From Neobacillus niacini (lineage in GTDB: Bacteria > Bacillota > Bacilli > Bacillales > Cytobacillaceae), in NCBI RefSeq assembly GCF_023715785.1, contig NZ_JAMBOX010000001.1, forward strand, positions 744,001-808,000: a stretch of 64,000 nucleotides of DNA. The letters are read 5' to 3'. Positions 40,375 through 49,359 of this stretch are shown here, piece after piece. The notes below the pieces were generated by a model. That model was not told where the DNA came from, made no database searches, and saw only the letters and a program-made list of their open reading frames with translations. The position numbers and the translations under genes were made by a program. Numbering within the stretch: position 1 is the stretch's first letter; every line of letters starts with the position of its first letter.

Positions 40375-42486
40375 TTAAGAAGCTACCGCCGCCGGCTCGC
40401 CGCAGACTGCCTTTTCAAGAAGCTCGGCCACATCGTAAGTGGCGACCTTGTCTTCAACCTCTTTCGCTTTCGTGCCGTCAGACAGCATTGTCAGGCAGTA
40501 CGGGCAGCCGGAGCTGATCACCGATGGATTGACGGACAGTGCCTGCTCGGTCCGAGCTACGTTAATGCGGTGTCCGGTTTCTTCCTCCATCCACATCAAA
40601 CCGCCGCCGGCGCCACAGCACATGCCCTTTTCGCGGTTGCGCTCCATTTCCAGCAGCTTGACGCCAGGGATGGCCTTCAAGATTTCACGCGGCGGATCGT
40701 ACACGTCGTTGTAACGTCCTAAATAACAGGAATCATGGAACGTGATCGTCTCATTCACGGCATGCTTCGGCTTCAAACGGCCGTCGCGGACAAGCTCGAA
40801 CAGCACTTCGGTATGGTGGTATACTTCAGCCTCCAAGCCGAAATCAGGGTATTCATTTTTAAAAATATTGTAGGCGTGCGGGTCAATTGTGACGATTTTC
40901 TTCGCGCCTGCTTTTTCAATTTCCGCGACGTTATTCGCGGCAAGCTCCTGGAACAGGAACTCGTTGCCGAGACGGCGCACGGTATCGCCGGAGTTCTTTT
41001 CTTTGTTGCCAAGGATGGCGAACTTTACGCCAGCTTCGTTCAACAATTTCGCAAATGATAAGGCAATCTTCTGACTGCGGTTGTCATAAGAGCCCATCGA
41101 GCCAACCCAGAAGAGGTATTCGAACTCTTCGCCAGCCTTGTTCATTTCTTTTACCGTTTTCACTTCCACATCCTCGCGGGCTTCGCGCCATGTTTCGCGC
41201 TCTTTACGGTTCAAGCCCCACGGGTTGCCCTGACGTTCAATGTTGGTGATGGCGCGCTGGGCGTCAGCATCCATTTTTCCTTCTGTTAAAACTAAATAAC
41301 GGCGCAGGTCGATGATTTTATCAACATGCTCGTTCATGACTGGACATTGGTCTTCACAGTTCCGGCACGTTGTACAAGCCCAGATTTCCTCTTCGGTAAT
41401 CACATCGCCAATTAGGCTTGGGTTGTAAGCGACTGCTGCAGCAGACTCTTGCGCACCTTGACCAGCTGCCGCAAGCGCAAGTTGATTTCCTTGGGTATTC
41501 GCAAACGCGAAGGTCGGCACCCATGGCTGCTTTTGCGTCACCGCAGCCCCATAGTTGGTGAGATGATCGCGCATTTTTAAGATTAAATCCATCGGCGACA
41601 GGATTTTGCCGGTGCCGGTGGCCGGACACATGTTGGTACAGCGGCCGCATTCGACGCAGGCATAAAAGTCAATCATTTGCAGCTGGGTGAAGTCTTCAAT
41701 TTTTCCAACCCCGAAGGTTTCTTGCGATTCGTCTTCGAAATCAATTTTCTTCAGCTTGCCCGGTTTTTCCAACCGGTTAAAGTAGACATTCACCGGTCCG
41801 GCAATTAAGTGCATATGTTTTCCTTGCGGTATGTAAACCAGGAAGGATAACAGGAAAATTAAGTGAATCCACCAAGCGATGTAGAAAATGACGATGGAGG
41901 CCGTTTCGCCAATTCCAGCGAGCGCCATCGCAATCAGTGAGGCTACCGGTTCGGTCCAAGTCGGATCTTCGCCGTGCCAGATGATGCCCATTCCGTTTCC
42001 TATTAGGACGGATAGCATCAAGCCGCCGATAAAGATGAGCACAAGGCCTGATTTAAAGCCGCGCTTTAGCCGGACCAATTTTTCAATATAGCGGCGGTAG
42101 AAAGCCCAAACAACCGCTACCAAAATTACCAGTGTGACAATCTCCTGGAAAAAAGTAAACCCGGAATACAACGGGCCAAGCGGCAAGTGGGAACCTGGCG
42201 CAATCCCTTTCCAAATAAAATCAATCGCCCCGAATTGGACGAGGATGAAGCCGTAGAAGAACATGACGTGAATCGCGCCGCTCTTCTTATCCTTTAACAG
42301 CTTCTTTTGGCCAAAGACGTTGACCCAAATTTTTTCCAAACGTGCCTTGACGTTGTTATCAAACTCGACTTTTTTTCCAAGCTTGATATACTGGATCCGC
42401 GTTTTGACTACATACACAAACAGGCTGACTGCGTAAGCGGTTACAGCCAAAAATGCAATGAGGTTAAGCCATAGTAGTCCATTCAT
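40375..42486 (-). CDS. fadF: Iron-sulphur electron carrier protein FadF
   Basis: 703-aa membrane-bound reductase thought to pass electrons from acyl-CoA dehydrogenation to the quinone pool. The N-terminal part (about 1-225) has five to six membrane helices of the NarI-like type. Two 4Fe-4S motifs follow: CVECGRCTNMCPATG (about 277-291) and CTTCRNCEDQCPV. Two CCG domains complete it (TFHDSCYLGRYND and MCCGAGGGLMW). The gene order acdA...fadF-cls resembles B. subtilis. Its promoter contains a FadR-like operator. Confidence 0.9.
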   Translation of the reverse strand: MNGLLWLNLIAFLAVTAYAVSLFVYVVKTRIQYIKLGKKVEFDNNVKARLEKIWVNVFGQKKLLKDKKSGAIHVMFFYGFILVQFGAIDFIWKGIAPGSHLPLGPLYSGFTFFQEIVTLVILVAVVWAFYRRYIEKLVRLKRGFKSGLVLIFIGGLMLSVLIGNGMGIIWHGEDPTWTEPVASLIAMALAGIGETASIVIFYIAWWIHLIFLLSFLVYIPQGKHMHLIAGPVNVYFNRLEKPGKLKKIDFEDESQETFGVGKIEDFTQLQMIDFYACVECGRCTNMCPATGTGKILSPMDLILKMRDHLTNYGAAVTQKQPWVPTFAFANTQGNQLALAAAGQGAQESAAAVAYNPSLIGDVITEEEIWACTTCRNCEDQCPVMNEHVDKIIDLRRYLVLTEGKMDADAQRAITNIERQGNPWGLNRKERETWREAREDVEVKTVKEMNKAGEEFEYLFWVGSMGSYDNRSQKIALSFAKLLNEAGVKFAILGNKEKNSGDTVRRLGNEFLFQELAANNVAEIEKAGAKKIVTIDPHAYNIFKNEYPDFGLEAEVYHHTEVLFELVRDGRLKPKHAVNETITFHDSCYLGRYNDVYDPPREILKAIPGVKLLEMERNREKGMCCGAGGGLMWMEEETGHRINVARTEQALSVNPSVISSGCPYCLTMLSDGTKAKEVEDKVATYDVAELLEKAVCGEPAAVAS

Positions 42487-42569
42487 GTAAAACGCCCCTT
42501 TCTTTGATTTCTCCCCTGTCGTTGTTTTAAGTAGTAGAAAATATAAAATTTTCTGAACATCTTACCTCT

Positions 42570-42597
42570 ATTATATTATGAATGAGCATTCAGTCAA
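42570..42597 (-). promoter_or_regulatory. fadF promoter with FadR-like operator in the spacer
   Basis: Minus strand TTGACT (42592-42597), 16 bases, TATAAT (42570-42575). The spacer holds the perfect 6-bp-arm palindrome TGAATGAGCATTCA (42579-42592), which resembles the B. subtilis FadR site TGAATGANTANTCATTCA. Confidence 0.8.
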
Positions 42598-42672
42598 TTA
42601 ATTTTTACAAACTTATAGAAATCATTGTCGTTGGTAAAACTAAAAACCACTGATTGGAGGAAGGTTTTCTGG

Positions 42673-44067
42673 ATGAAATTGTTGACTGGATTGGGCGGGC
42701 TTTTATTATTTACGATTATATGGCTTGTTTTAGATTTTAGATTGGGCCGAAAGAAGCATCTTTCCTCTGTTGTTAAGACGGAATCACCTATCCATCATGG
42801 CGATTTTGATATTTTTACGCATGGAAAGGAGCTGTTTGCTGATTATTTCAACGAGCTGCGGGCTGCGAAACACCGTATCTATGTGTTGTTTTATATCGTA
42901 AAAGATGATGAGTTCGGTCAGGAATTTCTATCTATTTTAATGGACAAAGCACGTGAAGGGATCGAGGTCAGGCTGCTGCTTGACCGGCTTGGCAGCTGGA
43001 AGATGAAGAATTCGCGGGTCAAAATGCTGCGGGAAGCCGGGGTAGCGGTTGGGCTCAGCGATCCGATTCGCTTTCCATTTCTGTTTTATACGTCACAGGT
43101 ACGGAATCACCGAAAAATCTCGATTATTGACGGTAAAATTGCCTATCTAGGCGGGTTCAATATCGGCAAAGAGTATGTCGATGGCGACCCAAAGCTTAGC
43201 CCATGGCGGGATTATCATCTAAAAATAACAGGCGAGAGTGTAAATTATTTGCAGAGTGAGTTTCTGCTTGATTGGAAGCGAAACAATAAGCGAGGGTTAG
43301 AGGCCAATTTATTTCTTAAAAAAGCCAATGTACCAAACCGGGAGTTTCCACTGAAAGGAGCAGCCAATGTCGAATTGGGAGCCGAGTTGAATGCGGGAAC
43401 CGAGTCGGTCGAATTTGGCGGAGAGCTTATTACAGGAACCGAGTCAGTCGAATTTGGCGGAGAATTAAATACGGGGATCGAAACAGCCCCATCTTCTGCC
43501 TCCCCGGGCTTACCAAAGCTTTCACATGAAGCGGTCCGTCATCAATTCATTCCTACAGAGGCTCATCAGCTTGAAGGCTTGTTTCTTAATCTGATTCAAC
43601 TGGCGGAAAACACGATTACGATTGGCACACCTTATTTTATTCCCAGCACCAGAATCTTGGAGGAATTGCTTAAAGCCGTACAGCGGGGGATCTGTGTGAC
43701 TGTGATTGTACCGACTGTAGCCGACCATCCGCTCGTCAAGGAAGCTTCCTTCCGTTATCTGCGCCCGTTGATTCGCGAAGGCGGATTGGTTTATCAATAC
43801 CAAAAGGGATTTTATCATGCCAAAACCATCGTGATTGACGACAAGCTCTGTGACATTGGCACCGCCAACTTTGATAAACGGAGCCTTTACCTGAACAAAG
43901 AAATCAACTGCTATGTCTATGACCCAGAATTCATCGCCAGCCTGAAGGAGATCCTGACCAAGGACATTCACGACTCCAAACCGCTGACACTGGCGGCCCT
44001 GGATGCGCCCAGCTTGAACAGATCCGTCAAAGAGGCTGTAGCCCGAACTATTTCCTATTTTTTATAA
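42673..44067 (+). CDS. cls: Cardiolipin synthase-like phospholipase D protein
   Basis: 464-aa membrane-anchored protein with one N-terminal helix (about 1-24) and two HKD half-sites: NHRKISIIDG (His146) and YHAKTIVIDD (His382). It condenses phosphatidylglycerol to cardiolipin. It resembles YwjE/ClsB by position next to fadF. Between the halves (about residues 233-271) is a three-fold 13-residue repeat (VEFGGELITGTES), so the protein is longer than its relatives. The start at 42673 follows GGAGGAAGG; the frame extends upstream to a TTG at 42625 without better signals. Confidence 0.88.
   Translation: MKLLTGLGGLLLFTIIWLVLDFRLGRKKHLSSVVKTESPIHHGDFDIFTHGKELFADYFNELRAAKHRIYVLFYIVKDDEFGQEFLSILMDKAREGIEVRLLLDRLGSWKMKNSRVKMLREAGVAVGLSDPIRFPFLFYTSQVRNHRKISIIDGKIAYLGGFNIGKEYVDGDPKLSPWRDYHLKITGESVNYLQSEFLLDWKRNNKRGLEANLFLKKANVPNREFPLKGAANVELGAELNAGTESVEFGGELITGTESVEFGGELNTGIETAPSSASPGLPKLSHEAVRHQFIPTEAHQLEGLFLNLIQLAENTITIGTPYFIPSTRILEELLKAVQRGICVTVIVPTVADHPLVKEASFRYLRPLIREGGLVYQYQKGFYHAKTIVIDDKLCDIGTANFDKRSLYLNKEINCYVYDPEFIASLKEILTKDIHDSKPLTLAALDAPSLNRSVKEAVARTISYFL
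43369..43485 (+). repeat. 39-bp tandem repeat inside cls
   Basis: Three in-frame 39-bp units encode VELGAELNAGTES, VEFGGELITGTES and VEFGGELNTGIET. They fall in the linker between the two phospholipase D half-domains. Confidence 0.9.
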
Positions 44068-44082
44068 AAAAATTTAAAGGTT

Positions 44083-44143
44083 GGTGTCAGGCACCAAAGA
44101 AAGACAAAACCTCCAATTTGTCCATCTGGCGCGGACAAATTGG
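44083..44143. repeat. Dispersed palindromic element after cls
   Basis: GGTGTCAGGCACC (44083-44095), then a perfect 11-bp inverted repeat CCAATTTGTCC/GGACAAATTGG (44113-44143). It may also act as the cls terminator region, although no T-run follows. Confidence 0.8.
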
Positions 44144-44183
44144 AAATTATTGTAACAAACATCCCCCTCTTGTTGAGAATGAA

Positions 44184-44221
44184 AAAGGTCCCCGAAAGCT
44201 GAATTCGGAGACCTTTTTTAT
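44184..44221 (-). terminator. sspH terminator
   Basis: Hairpin AAAAAGGTCCCCGAA/TTCGGAGACCTTTTT with one mismatch or bulge; T-rich on both strands. Confidence 0.8.
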
Positions 44222-44397
44222 TCTTCAATCAGGTTGAGGACAGGGACATCCTGCTCGTGTTCGGGGTCTTTCCGTGAATAAATCCGCGCCATTTTGGTTG
44301 TTTCATCGACATGCTGAATGATGACCGGTGTCCCCTCATATGTCACGTTAATCATGTCCGCGGAATCAAGAATTTCCTTCGCTCTTCCCACATTCAT
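44218..44397 (-). CDS. sspH: Small acid-soluble spore protein, H type
   Basis: 59-aa minor spore protein recognised from RAKEILDSADMINVTY, VIIQHVDE, ARIYSRKDPEHEQDVPV and a short acidic end. It is made in the forespore and its precise role is unknown. The start at 44397 (MNVGRAKEI) matches the family; the ATG at 44406 lies nearer the GAGGAG site and is possible. A SigG-type promoter lies upstream. Confidence 0.92.
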   Translation of the reverse strand: MNVGRAKEILDSADMINVTYEGTPVIIQHVDETTKMARIYSRKDPEHEQDVPVLNLIEE

Positions 44398-44432
44398 TCG
44401 TACCATTCACTCCTCATAGGAAATTACTTTAA

Positions 44433-44461
44433 TAATATTTGCATTTCTTGGGACTTTATAC
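44433..44461 (-). promoter_or_regulatory. SigG-type promoter of sspH
   Basis: Minus strand GTATA (44457-44461), 17 bases, AATATTA (44433-44439). This fits GHATR-N17/18-CATNHTA except for the first base of the -10 box. Confidence 0.55.
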
Positions 44462-44554
44462 ACATATTAGAGGTGCTGCTCAACTTTTCTGGCCTTCCTC
44501 GGCCATTTTCTGATCAGTTTCAGTCCTATTCTGAAGGTTTCCCCATGAAACCGA

Positions 44555-44965
44555 TCATTTGGGTTCCGCCAAAAAACTAATTTCCAAATGATAGCTCCCG
44601 GCATGCTCGCCCTGCATGGCAAAATCGTACTCTATCTCCACACGGCCGCCGCCTTTCTCAACGCGAAAATCCAGCTTGCGTGCCAATGTTGTGGTTTCGA
44701 ACACCCCAAACGGCACCTCATAGCTGCCATAAAGCTTTTGGCCCAGCCGAAACGGAAGCCGCATCTTCACAGCGCCGCCCCGTAATATCAGCGCCTCTTC
44801 CCCAGCCATTTTCACAATCGTCCGGACGGTGCCTTCCTCATTCACTTCCTCATATTTCAGGAACGAGGCATTATCTTTTTCAAAATATCGTCCAAACACC
44901 ACCAACTCGAAGCTCTCCTGCTCATCAATGGTCGTCTTCACATTTACTTTTACCGGAATCTCCAT
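44555..44965 (-). CDS. ywiB: DUF1934 family protein (YwiB)
   Basis: 136-aa beta-barrel-like protein of the DUF1934/YwiB family, function unknown. Recognised from VKVNVKTTID, RLPFRLGQKLYGSYEVPFGVFE and VEIEYDFAMQGEHAGSYHLEI. The start at 44965 has AGGAGG 9 bases upstream; a frame opening at 45037 has no ribosome site. In many bacilli argS follows ywiB directly, but here the next gene is sspH. Confidence 0.88.
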   Translation of the reverse strand: MEIPVKVNVKTTIDEQESFELVVFGRYFEKDNASFLKYEEVNEEGTVRTIVKMAGEEALILRGGAVKMRLPFRLGQKLYGSYEVPFGVFETTTLARKLDFRVEKGGGRVEIEYDFAMQGEHAGSYHLEISFLAEPK

Positions 44966-45016
44966 AAGTAACGGCCTCCTATCGCATTTCCCCATTATAC
45001 TCATGAAAAATGCCGA

Positions 45017-45050
45017 AATCAAAAGATGCCTGCCCATGAAGGACAGACAC
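45017..45050 (-). terminator. speB terminator
   Basis: Stem GGTGTCTGTCC/GGGCAGGCATC containing G-U pairs, followed by TTTTGATTT on the minus strand. Confidence 0.65.
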
Positions 45051-45063
45051 CTATTTTTAAAAT

Positions 45064-45936
45064 TTATTTCACCCAGCCCAGCATCATTTCGCGGATCAGC
45101 TTGCTTGCTGTATTCGCTGTTTGTTCGGACGGGTCGTAAATGGGTGCCACTTCGACCAGGTCACAGCCCACGACGTTGACCTCGGAGCGGGCAATCGCGT
45201 GGATGGATGCAAGAAGCTCCTTCGAGGTGATTCCGCCGGCATCCACCGTACCAGTCCCCGGTGCATGTGCAGGGTCAAGCACATCGATGTCAATCGTGAC
45301 ATAAACCGGACGGCCGGCAAGCTTAGGAAGTACTTCCTTCAACGGTTCCAGCACTTCAAACTTCGAAATATGCATGCCATTCTCTTTCGCCCATTGGAAT
45401 TCTTCCCTCATTCCGGAACGGATGCCGAAGGAGTATACATTGGATGGCCCAATGTGCTCGGCAATTTTACGGATCGGCGTCGAGTGCGATAACGGTTCAC
45501 CCTCATAATTTTCACGCAGGTCGGTATGAGCATCCATATGAATGATCGCCAAATCAGGATACTTTTTAAAAACCGCCTTCATGACCGGCCAGGAAACGAG
45601 GTGCTCCCCGCCCATGCCAAACGGAAATTTGCCGGCAGCCAGCACCTGGTCAATAAAATCTTCGATAATATCAAGGCTCTTCTGGGCATTCCCGAACGGA
45701 AGCGGAATGTCACCGGCATCAAAATATTTTACCTCGTCCAGCTCGCGGTCGAGATACGGGCTGTATTCCTCAAGCCCAATGGACACCTCGCGAATCCGTG
45801 CCGGGCCAAATCGCGACCCTGGACGGTAACTGACTGTCCAATCCATCGGCATCCCATAAAGGACAACCCTGCTCTCTTCAAAATTCGGGTGGCTCTTAAT
45901 AAACACATTTCCCGAATAGGCCTCATCAAAACGCAT
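45064..45936 (-). CDS. speB: Agmatinase
   Basis: 290-aa ureohydrolase that turns agmatine into putrescine and urea. The two-manganese site is seen in GGEHLVSWPV, IIHMDAHTDLR and YVTIDIDVLDPAHAPGTG. It is encoded directly after speE on the same strand, so putrescine and spermidine formation are linked. No speA is in the window. Confidence 0.96.
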   Translation of the reverse strand: MRFDEAYSGNVFIKSHPNFEESRVVLYGMPMDWTVSYRPGSRFGPARIREVSIGLEEYSPYLDRELDEVKYFDAGDIPLPFGNAQKSLDIIEDFIDQVLAAGKFPFGMGGEHLVSWPVMKAVFKKYPDLAIIHMDAHTDLRENYEGEPLSHSTPIRKIAEHIGPSNVYSFGIRSGMREEFQWAKENGMHISKFEVLEPLKEVLPKLAGRPVYVTIDIDVLDPAHAPGTGTVDAGGITSKELLASIHAIARSEVNVVGCDLVEVAPIYDPSEQTANTASKLIREMMLGWVK

Positions 45937-46038
45937 ATAAAAACCTCACTTTCTATGTATCGCCGGTCACCTCGAATCTTTACGTGACCAAAACAGCCTT
46001 TTTTGCTCCAATTGGGCCCATAGCCAAGATTAAATCAT

Positions 46039-46869
46039 CTATTTCAACAAATCCCCAACAAACTTCGGCAGTACAAACGCCGCTTTATGCAATTCCTTCG
46101 TATAATAGCGTGTTTCAATGTCGTGGAAACGGTCATCTCCCACCGCAAGCGGGTCGTACTTTTTCGAGCCGATGGTGAATGCCCACAGGCCACTTGGGTA
46201 AGTCGGAATATTTGCCACGTACAAACGCGTAATCGGAAAAATCTCGCGAACATCGCGCTGGACGCTGCGAATCAGGTCGGCCTTGAACCAAGGGTTGTCC
46301 GACTGGGCGACGAAAATGCCGTCCTCCTTGAGCGCCTTGGAAATCCCCGCGTAGAAGCCTTTTGTAAATAGATTCACCGCAGGGCCAACCGGCTCAGTCG
46401 AATCCACCATGATCACATCATACTCATTTTCGCTTTGAGCAATGTGCATAAACCCGTCGTCAACGCGGACATCGACACGCGGGTCATCAAGCCAGCCGGC
46501 AATCTCCGGCAAAAACTTCTTCGAATACTCGATCACTTTTCCATCTATATCAACGAGCGTCGCCTTTTTCACGCTTGGGTGTTTCAGTACTTCGCGGATG
46601 ACGCCGCCGTCGCCGCCGCCAACCACGAGCACGTTCTCCGGATTTGGATGGGTAAATAACGGGACATGCGCGACCATTTCGTGGTAAACGAATTCATCCT
46701 TCACCGACGTCATCACCATGCCGTCCAAAAGCAGCATATTGCCCCACTCGGCCGTTTCTACCATCTCCAGCATTTGAAAATCTGTTTGTTCTGTATGTAA
46801 GGTTTTATTCACTTTCATCGTGATGCCAAAGTTTTCAGTTTGTTTTTCGGTAAACCACAGTCCGCCCAT
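46039..46869 (-). CDS. speE: Spermidine synthase
   Basis: 276-aa aminopropyltransferase using decarboxylated S-adenosylmethionine and putrescine. The N-terminal strand domain ([18 protein letters not shown]) precedes the Rossmann core with [30 protein letters not shown] and the catalytic [13 protein letters not shown]. It is almost identical in layout to B. subtilis SpeE and divergent from pbpG. Confidence 0.97.
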   Translation of the reverse strand: MGGLWFTEKQTENFGITMKVNKTLHTEQTDFQMLEMVETAEWGNMLLLDGMVMTSVKDEFVYHEMVAHVPLFTHPNPENVLVVGGGDGGVIREVLKHPSVKKATLVDIDGKVIEYSKKFLPEIAGWLDDPRVDVRVDDGFMHIAQSENEYDVIMVDSTEPVGPAVNLFTKGFYAGISKALKEDGIFVAQSDNPWFKADLIRSVQRDVREIFPITRLYVANIPTYPSGLWAFTIGSKKYDPLAVGDDRFHDIETRYYTKELHKAAFVLPKFVGDLLK

Positions 46870-47009
46870 GTCACATCTTCCTTTCCATTTTTCTTACAGT
46901 ATATAAACGAAAAAGACCTCAAACTTATACTACCCCAACTATTGAAAACCAAACGCACGAAAAAGTCTAGCAAAAGTTTAAATAAAGTTTTCATTTTTAT
47001 CCAGTACAT

Positions 47010-47039
47010 GTTTAAAACCCCATTATTTTTTCAATACTA
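47010..47039 (+). promoter_or_regulatory. Possible forespore promoter of pbpG
   Basis: GTTTA (47010-47014), 15 bases, TTCAATACTA (47030-47039). This fits the SigF pattern except for the GG at the start of the -10 box; it could also be read as SigG with AATACTA. pbpG is SigF-dependent in B. subtilis. Confidence 0.45.
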
Positions 47040-47063
47040 TTACTATCGATTTTTTTAGCGGGG

Positions 47064-49145
47064 GTGTTCAATGTGGAAATCATGACGGACCAGGGGTTCC
47101 GTAAAACAATTAAATACCTAAGGGCGCTTGTGATTGTCAGTTTGATAGGAATATCCTGCATGCTGATTTTCCTCATTGGCATCCTTGCCTATGCAAAAAT
47201 TCTCGGCCCGCCGCCGCTCGCCGTACCGCAATCGACGCTGATTTTCGCCGACGATGGCACGTTGATCGGCGAGACTAATAACGGCCAGAAGCGTTACTGG
47301 GCCAAGCTTAGCGATATTTCACCGGACCTCGTCAATGCGACCATCTCGATTGAGGATCGGAATTTTTACGAGCATCACGGGTTCGATTATAAACGGATAG
47401 CCGGGGCCGTCATCGCCGACGTTAAGGCCCTCGCCAAGGTGCAGGGCGCGAGCACGATTACCCAGCAGTATGCCCGGAACCTGTTTCTCGAACACGACAA
47501 AACGTGGAAGCGGAAGTTGACCGAGGCATTTTACGCGATCCGCCTCGAAATGAATTACTCGAAGAAACAGATTCTCGAAGGCTATTTAAACACGATTTAT
47601 TACGGGCACAGCGCTTATGGGGTCGAAGCGGCCAGCCAATTCTTTTTTGGAAAAAAAGCTTCGCAGCTGACGCTGGCCGAAGCCAGCATGCTCGCTGGAA
47701 TTCCGAAGGGACCCGGATTGTACTCACCGCTCAGCTCGCTGGAAAACGCCAAAGCCCGGCAAACCATTATTTTACAAACAATGGCCAAAAACGGCTACAT
47801 TTCGAAAAATAAAGCGGAAGCCGCAGCACAAGAGCCGCTCAAAATTGTAGGTGAGCACACCACACCGAGGGTAAAGGTGGCACCGTATTTTCAGGATGCA
47901 GTCCGCAACGCCTTAAAAAATCAGCTGAAGCTCGGTGACCGGACCATCGCCTTAGGCGGGTTGAAGGTGTACACGACGCTAAATCTGAAGCAGCAGGAAG
48001 CGGCCGAGAAGCAAATCCAAACCTATGTCGACAGCGAATCGGATATTCAGGTCGGGTTGGTGGCGATGGATCCGAAAACCGGCTTCGTCAAAGCGATGGT
48101 CGGCGGCCGCGATTATGAAAAGAGCCCTTTCAACCGTGCCGTCCAGGCCATCAGGCAGCCGGGTTCGACGATCAAGCCGCTGTTATACTATGCGGCCCTG
48201 GAGAACGGGTTCACGCCATCATCGACGATGCGAAGCGAGATGACCACCTTCAAGTTCGACAATGGCCACGGCGATTATACGCCGCATAATTTTAACAACA
48301 AGTATGCCGATGGTGAAATTACGCTCGCCCAGGCGCTTGCAGTATCCGATAATATTTTTGCGGTGAAAACGCACTTGTTTTTAGGGGAAGAGATATTGAT
48401 TGAAACAGCCCGCAAATTTGGTCTGTCCACGAAAATGGCCGAGGTGCCATCGCTCGCCCTCGGAACTTCAGGGGTGCGGGTGATCGAAATGGCCAATGCC
48501 TACAGCCTGTTCGCCAACGGCGGCAAGAAGGTGCATCCAATATTGGTGACAAAAGTCGAGGACTATAACGGCAATGTGATTTTTGAAGCAAACAGCGAAC
48601 CCGAAAACGTGCTCGACACGGCCAAAGCGTTCGTGATGACGCAGATGCTGACGGGGATTTTCGACCAGAAGCTAAACGGCTATGCCCGGGTGACCGGCAG
48701 CACGATTGCCAAGGAATTAACCCGGCCATACGCAGGAAAATCGGGGTCGACCGAAACAGACAGCTGGATGATCGGCTTTTCGCCGCAGCTAGTGACTGCC
48801 GTTTGGGCGGGCTACGATGTCGGCAAGCCAATTGAACTGCCGGCGGAAAAATCGTATGCGAAAACCATCTGGGCCAATTTTATGGAGGAGGCGCTCGATG
48901 GCAAGCCGGTTAAGGCGTTCAAGCCGCCGAAAGAGGGGGTTGTCGGCGTCTATGTCGACCCGGCCAACGGTAAGCTCGCCACCAAGGATTGCCCGGTCCG
49001 CCGCCTGACGTATTTTGAGGAGGGGACCGAGCCAACCGACTACTGCACCGACCATATCGGCAGTACTGCAGACGATGGCCCGGTGAAGGATGGCGGCACC
49101 AAGAAAATCCCGTGGTACAAGAAGATTTTCCCTTGGGGGAATTAA
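47064..49145 (+). CDS. pbpG: Class A penicillin-binding protein (PBP 2D type)
   Basis: 693-aa bifunctional peptidoglycan synthase. A membrane anchor (about 20-45) precedes the GT51 glycosyltransferase with catalytic Glu97 in SIEDRNFYEHHGFD and QGASTITQQYARN. The transpeptidase has Ser368 in GSTIK, SDN (428-430) and KSG (559-561) in place of the usual KTG. The start is uncertain: GTG 47064 is given, while GTG 47073 and ATG 47082 are closer to ideal spacing from GGGGGTG. The location next to speE-speB and ywhD matches pbpG (ywhE), which acts in spore germ-cell-wall synthesis. Confidence 0.93.
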   Translation: MFNVEIMTDQGFRKTIKYLRALVIVSLIGISCMLIFLIGILAYAKILGPPPLAVPQSTLIFADDGTLIGETNNGQKRYWAKLSDISPDLVNATISIEDRNFYEHHGFDYKRIAGAVIADVKALAKVQGASTITQQYARNLFLEHDKTWKRKLTEAFYAIRLEMNYSKKQILEGYLNTIYYGHSAYGVEAASQFFFGKKASQLTLAEASMLAGIPKGPGLYSPLSSLENAKARQTIILQTMAKNGYISKNKAEAAAQEPLKIVGEHTTPRVKVAPYFQDAVRNALKNQLKLGDRTIALGGLKVYTTLNLKQQEAAEKQIQTYVDSESDIQVGLVAMDPKTGFVKAMVGGRDYEKSPFNRAVQAIRQPGSTIKPLLYYAALENGFTPSSTMRSEMTTFKFDNGHGDYTPHNFNNKYADGEITLAQALAVSDNIFAVKTHLFLGEEILIETARKFGLSTKMAEVPSLALGTSGVRVIEMANAYSLFANGGKKVHPILVTKVEDYNGNVIFEANSEPENVLDTAKAFVMTQMLTGIFDQKLNGYARVTGSTIAKELTRPYAGKSGSTETDSWMIGFSPQLVTAVWAGYDVGKPIELPAEKSYAKTIWANFMEEALDGKPVKAFKPPKEGVVGVYVDPANGKLATKDCPVRRLTYFEEGTEPTDYCTDHIGSTADDGPVKDGGTKKIPWYKKIFPWGN

Positions 49146-49157
49146 TTTTAGTATAAT

Positions 49158-49195
49158 AACGGAAAAAGCTCCGGATTGCCTCCGGAGCTTTTTCC
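49158..49195 (+). terminator. pbpG terminator
   Basis: Perfect stem GGAAAAAGCTCCGGA/TCCGGAGCTTTTTCC with a 5-base loop. Confidence 0.9.
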
Positions 49196-49359
49196 TGTCC
49201 TAGTCTTACAGTGTATTCACACTGCCTATTATGTTACCACTTTTTAAAAAAACTACAAGTGATTTAAGTCTCTTTATTTTTTCAAAAAAATTTCCATACC
49301 GATGCGTTAACTAACCATCAATACGGCGATGAAAGGCCTTCACTAATGGAAGTTTCACT

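Noticed and set aside
47071..47085. Four-codon leader peptide (ATG TGG AAA TCA TGA) overlapping a possible pbpG start
   Set aside because: The overlap is neat, but such short frames are common by chance and pbpG may start at an upstream GTG.
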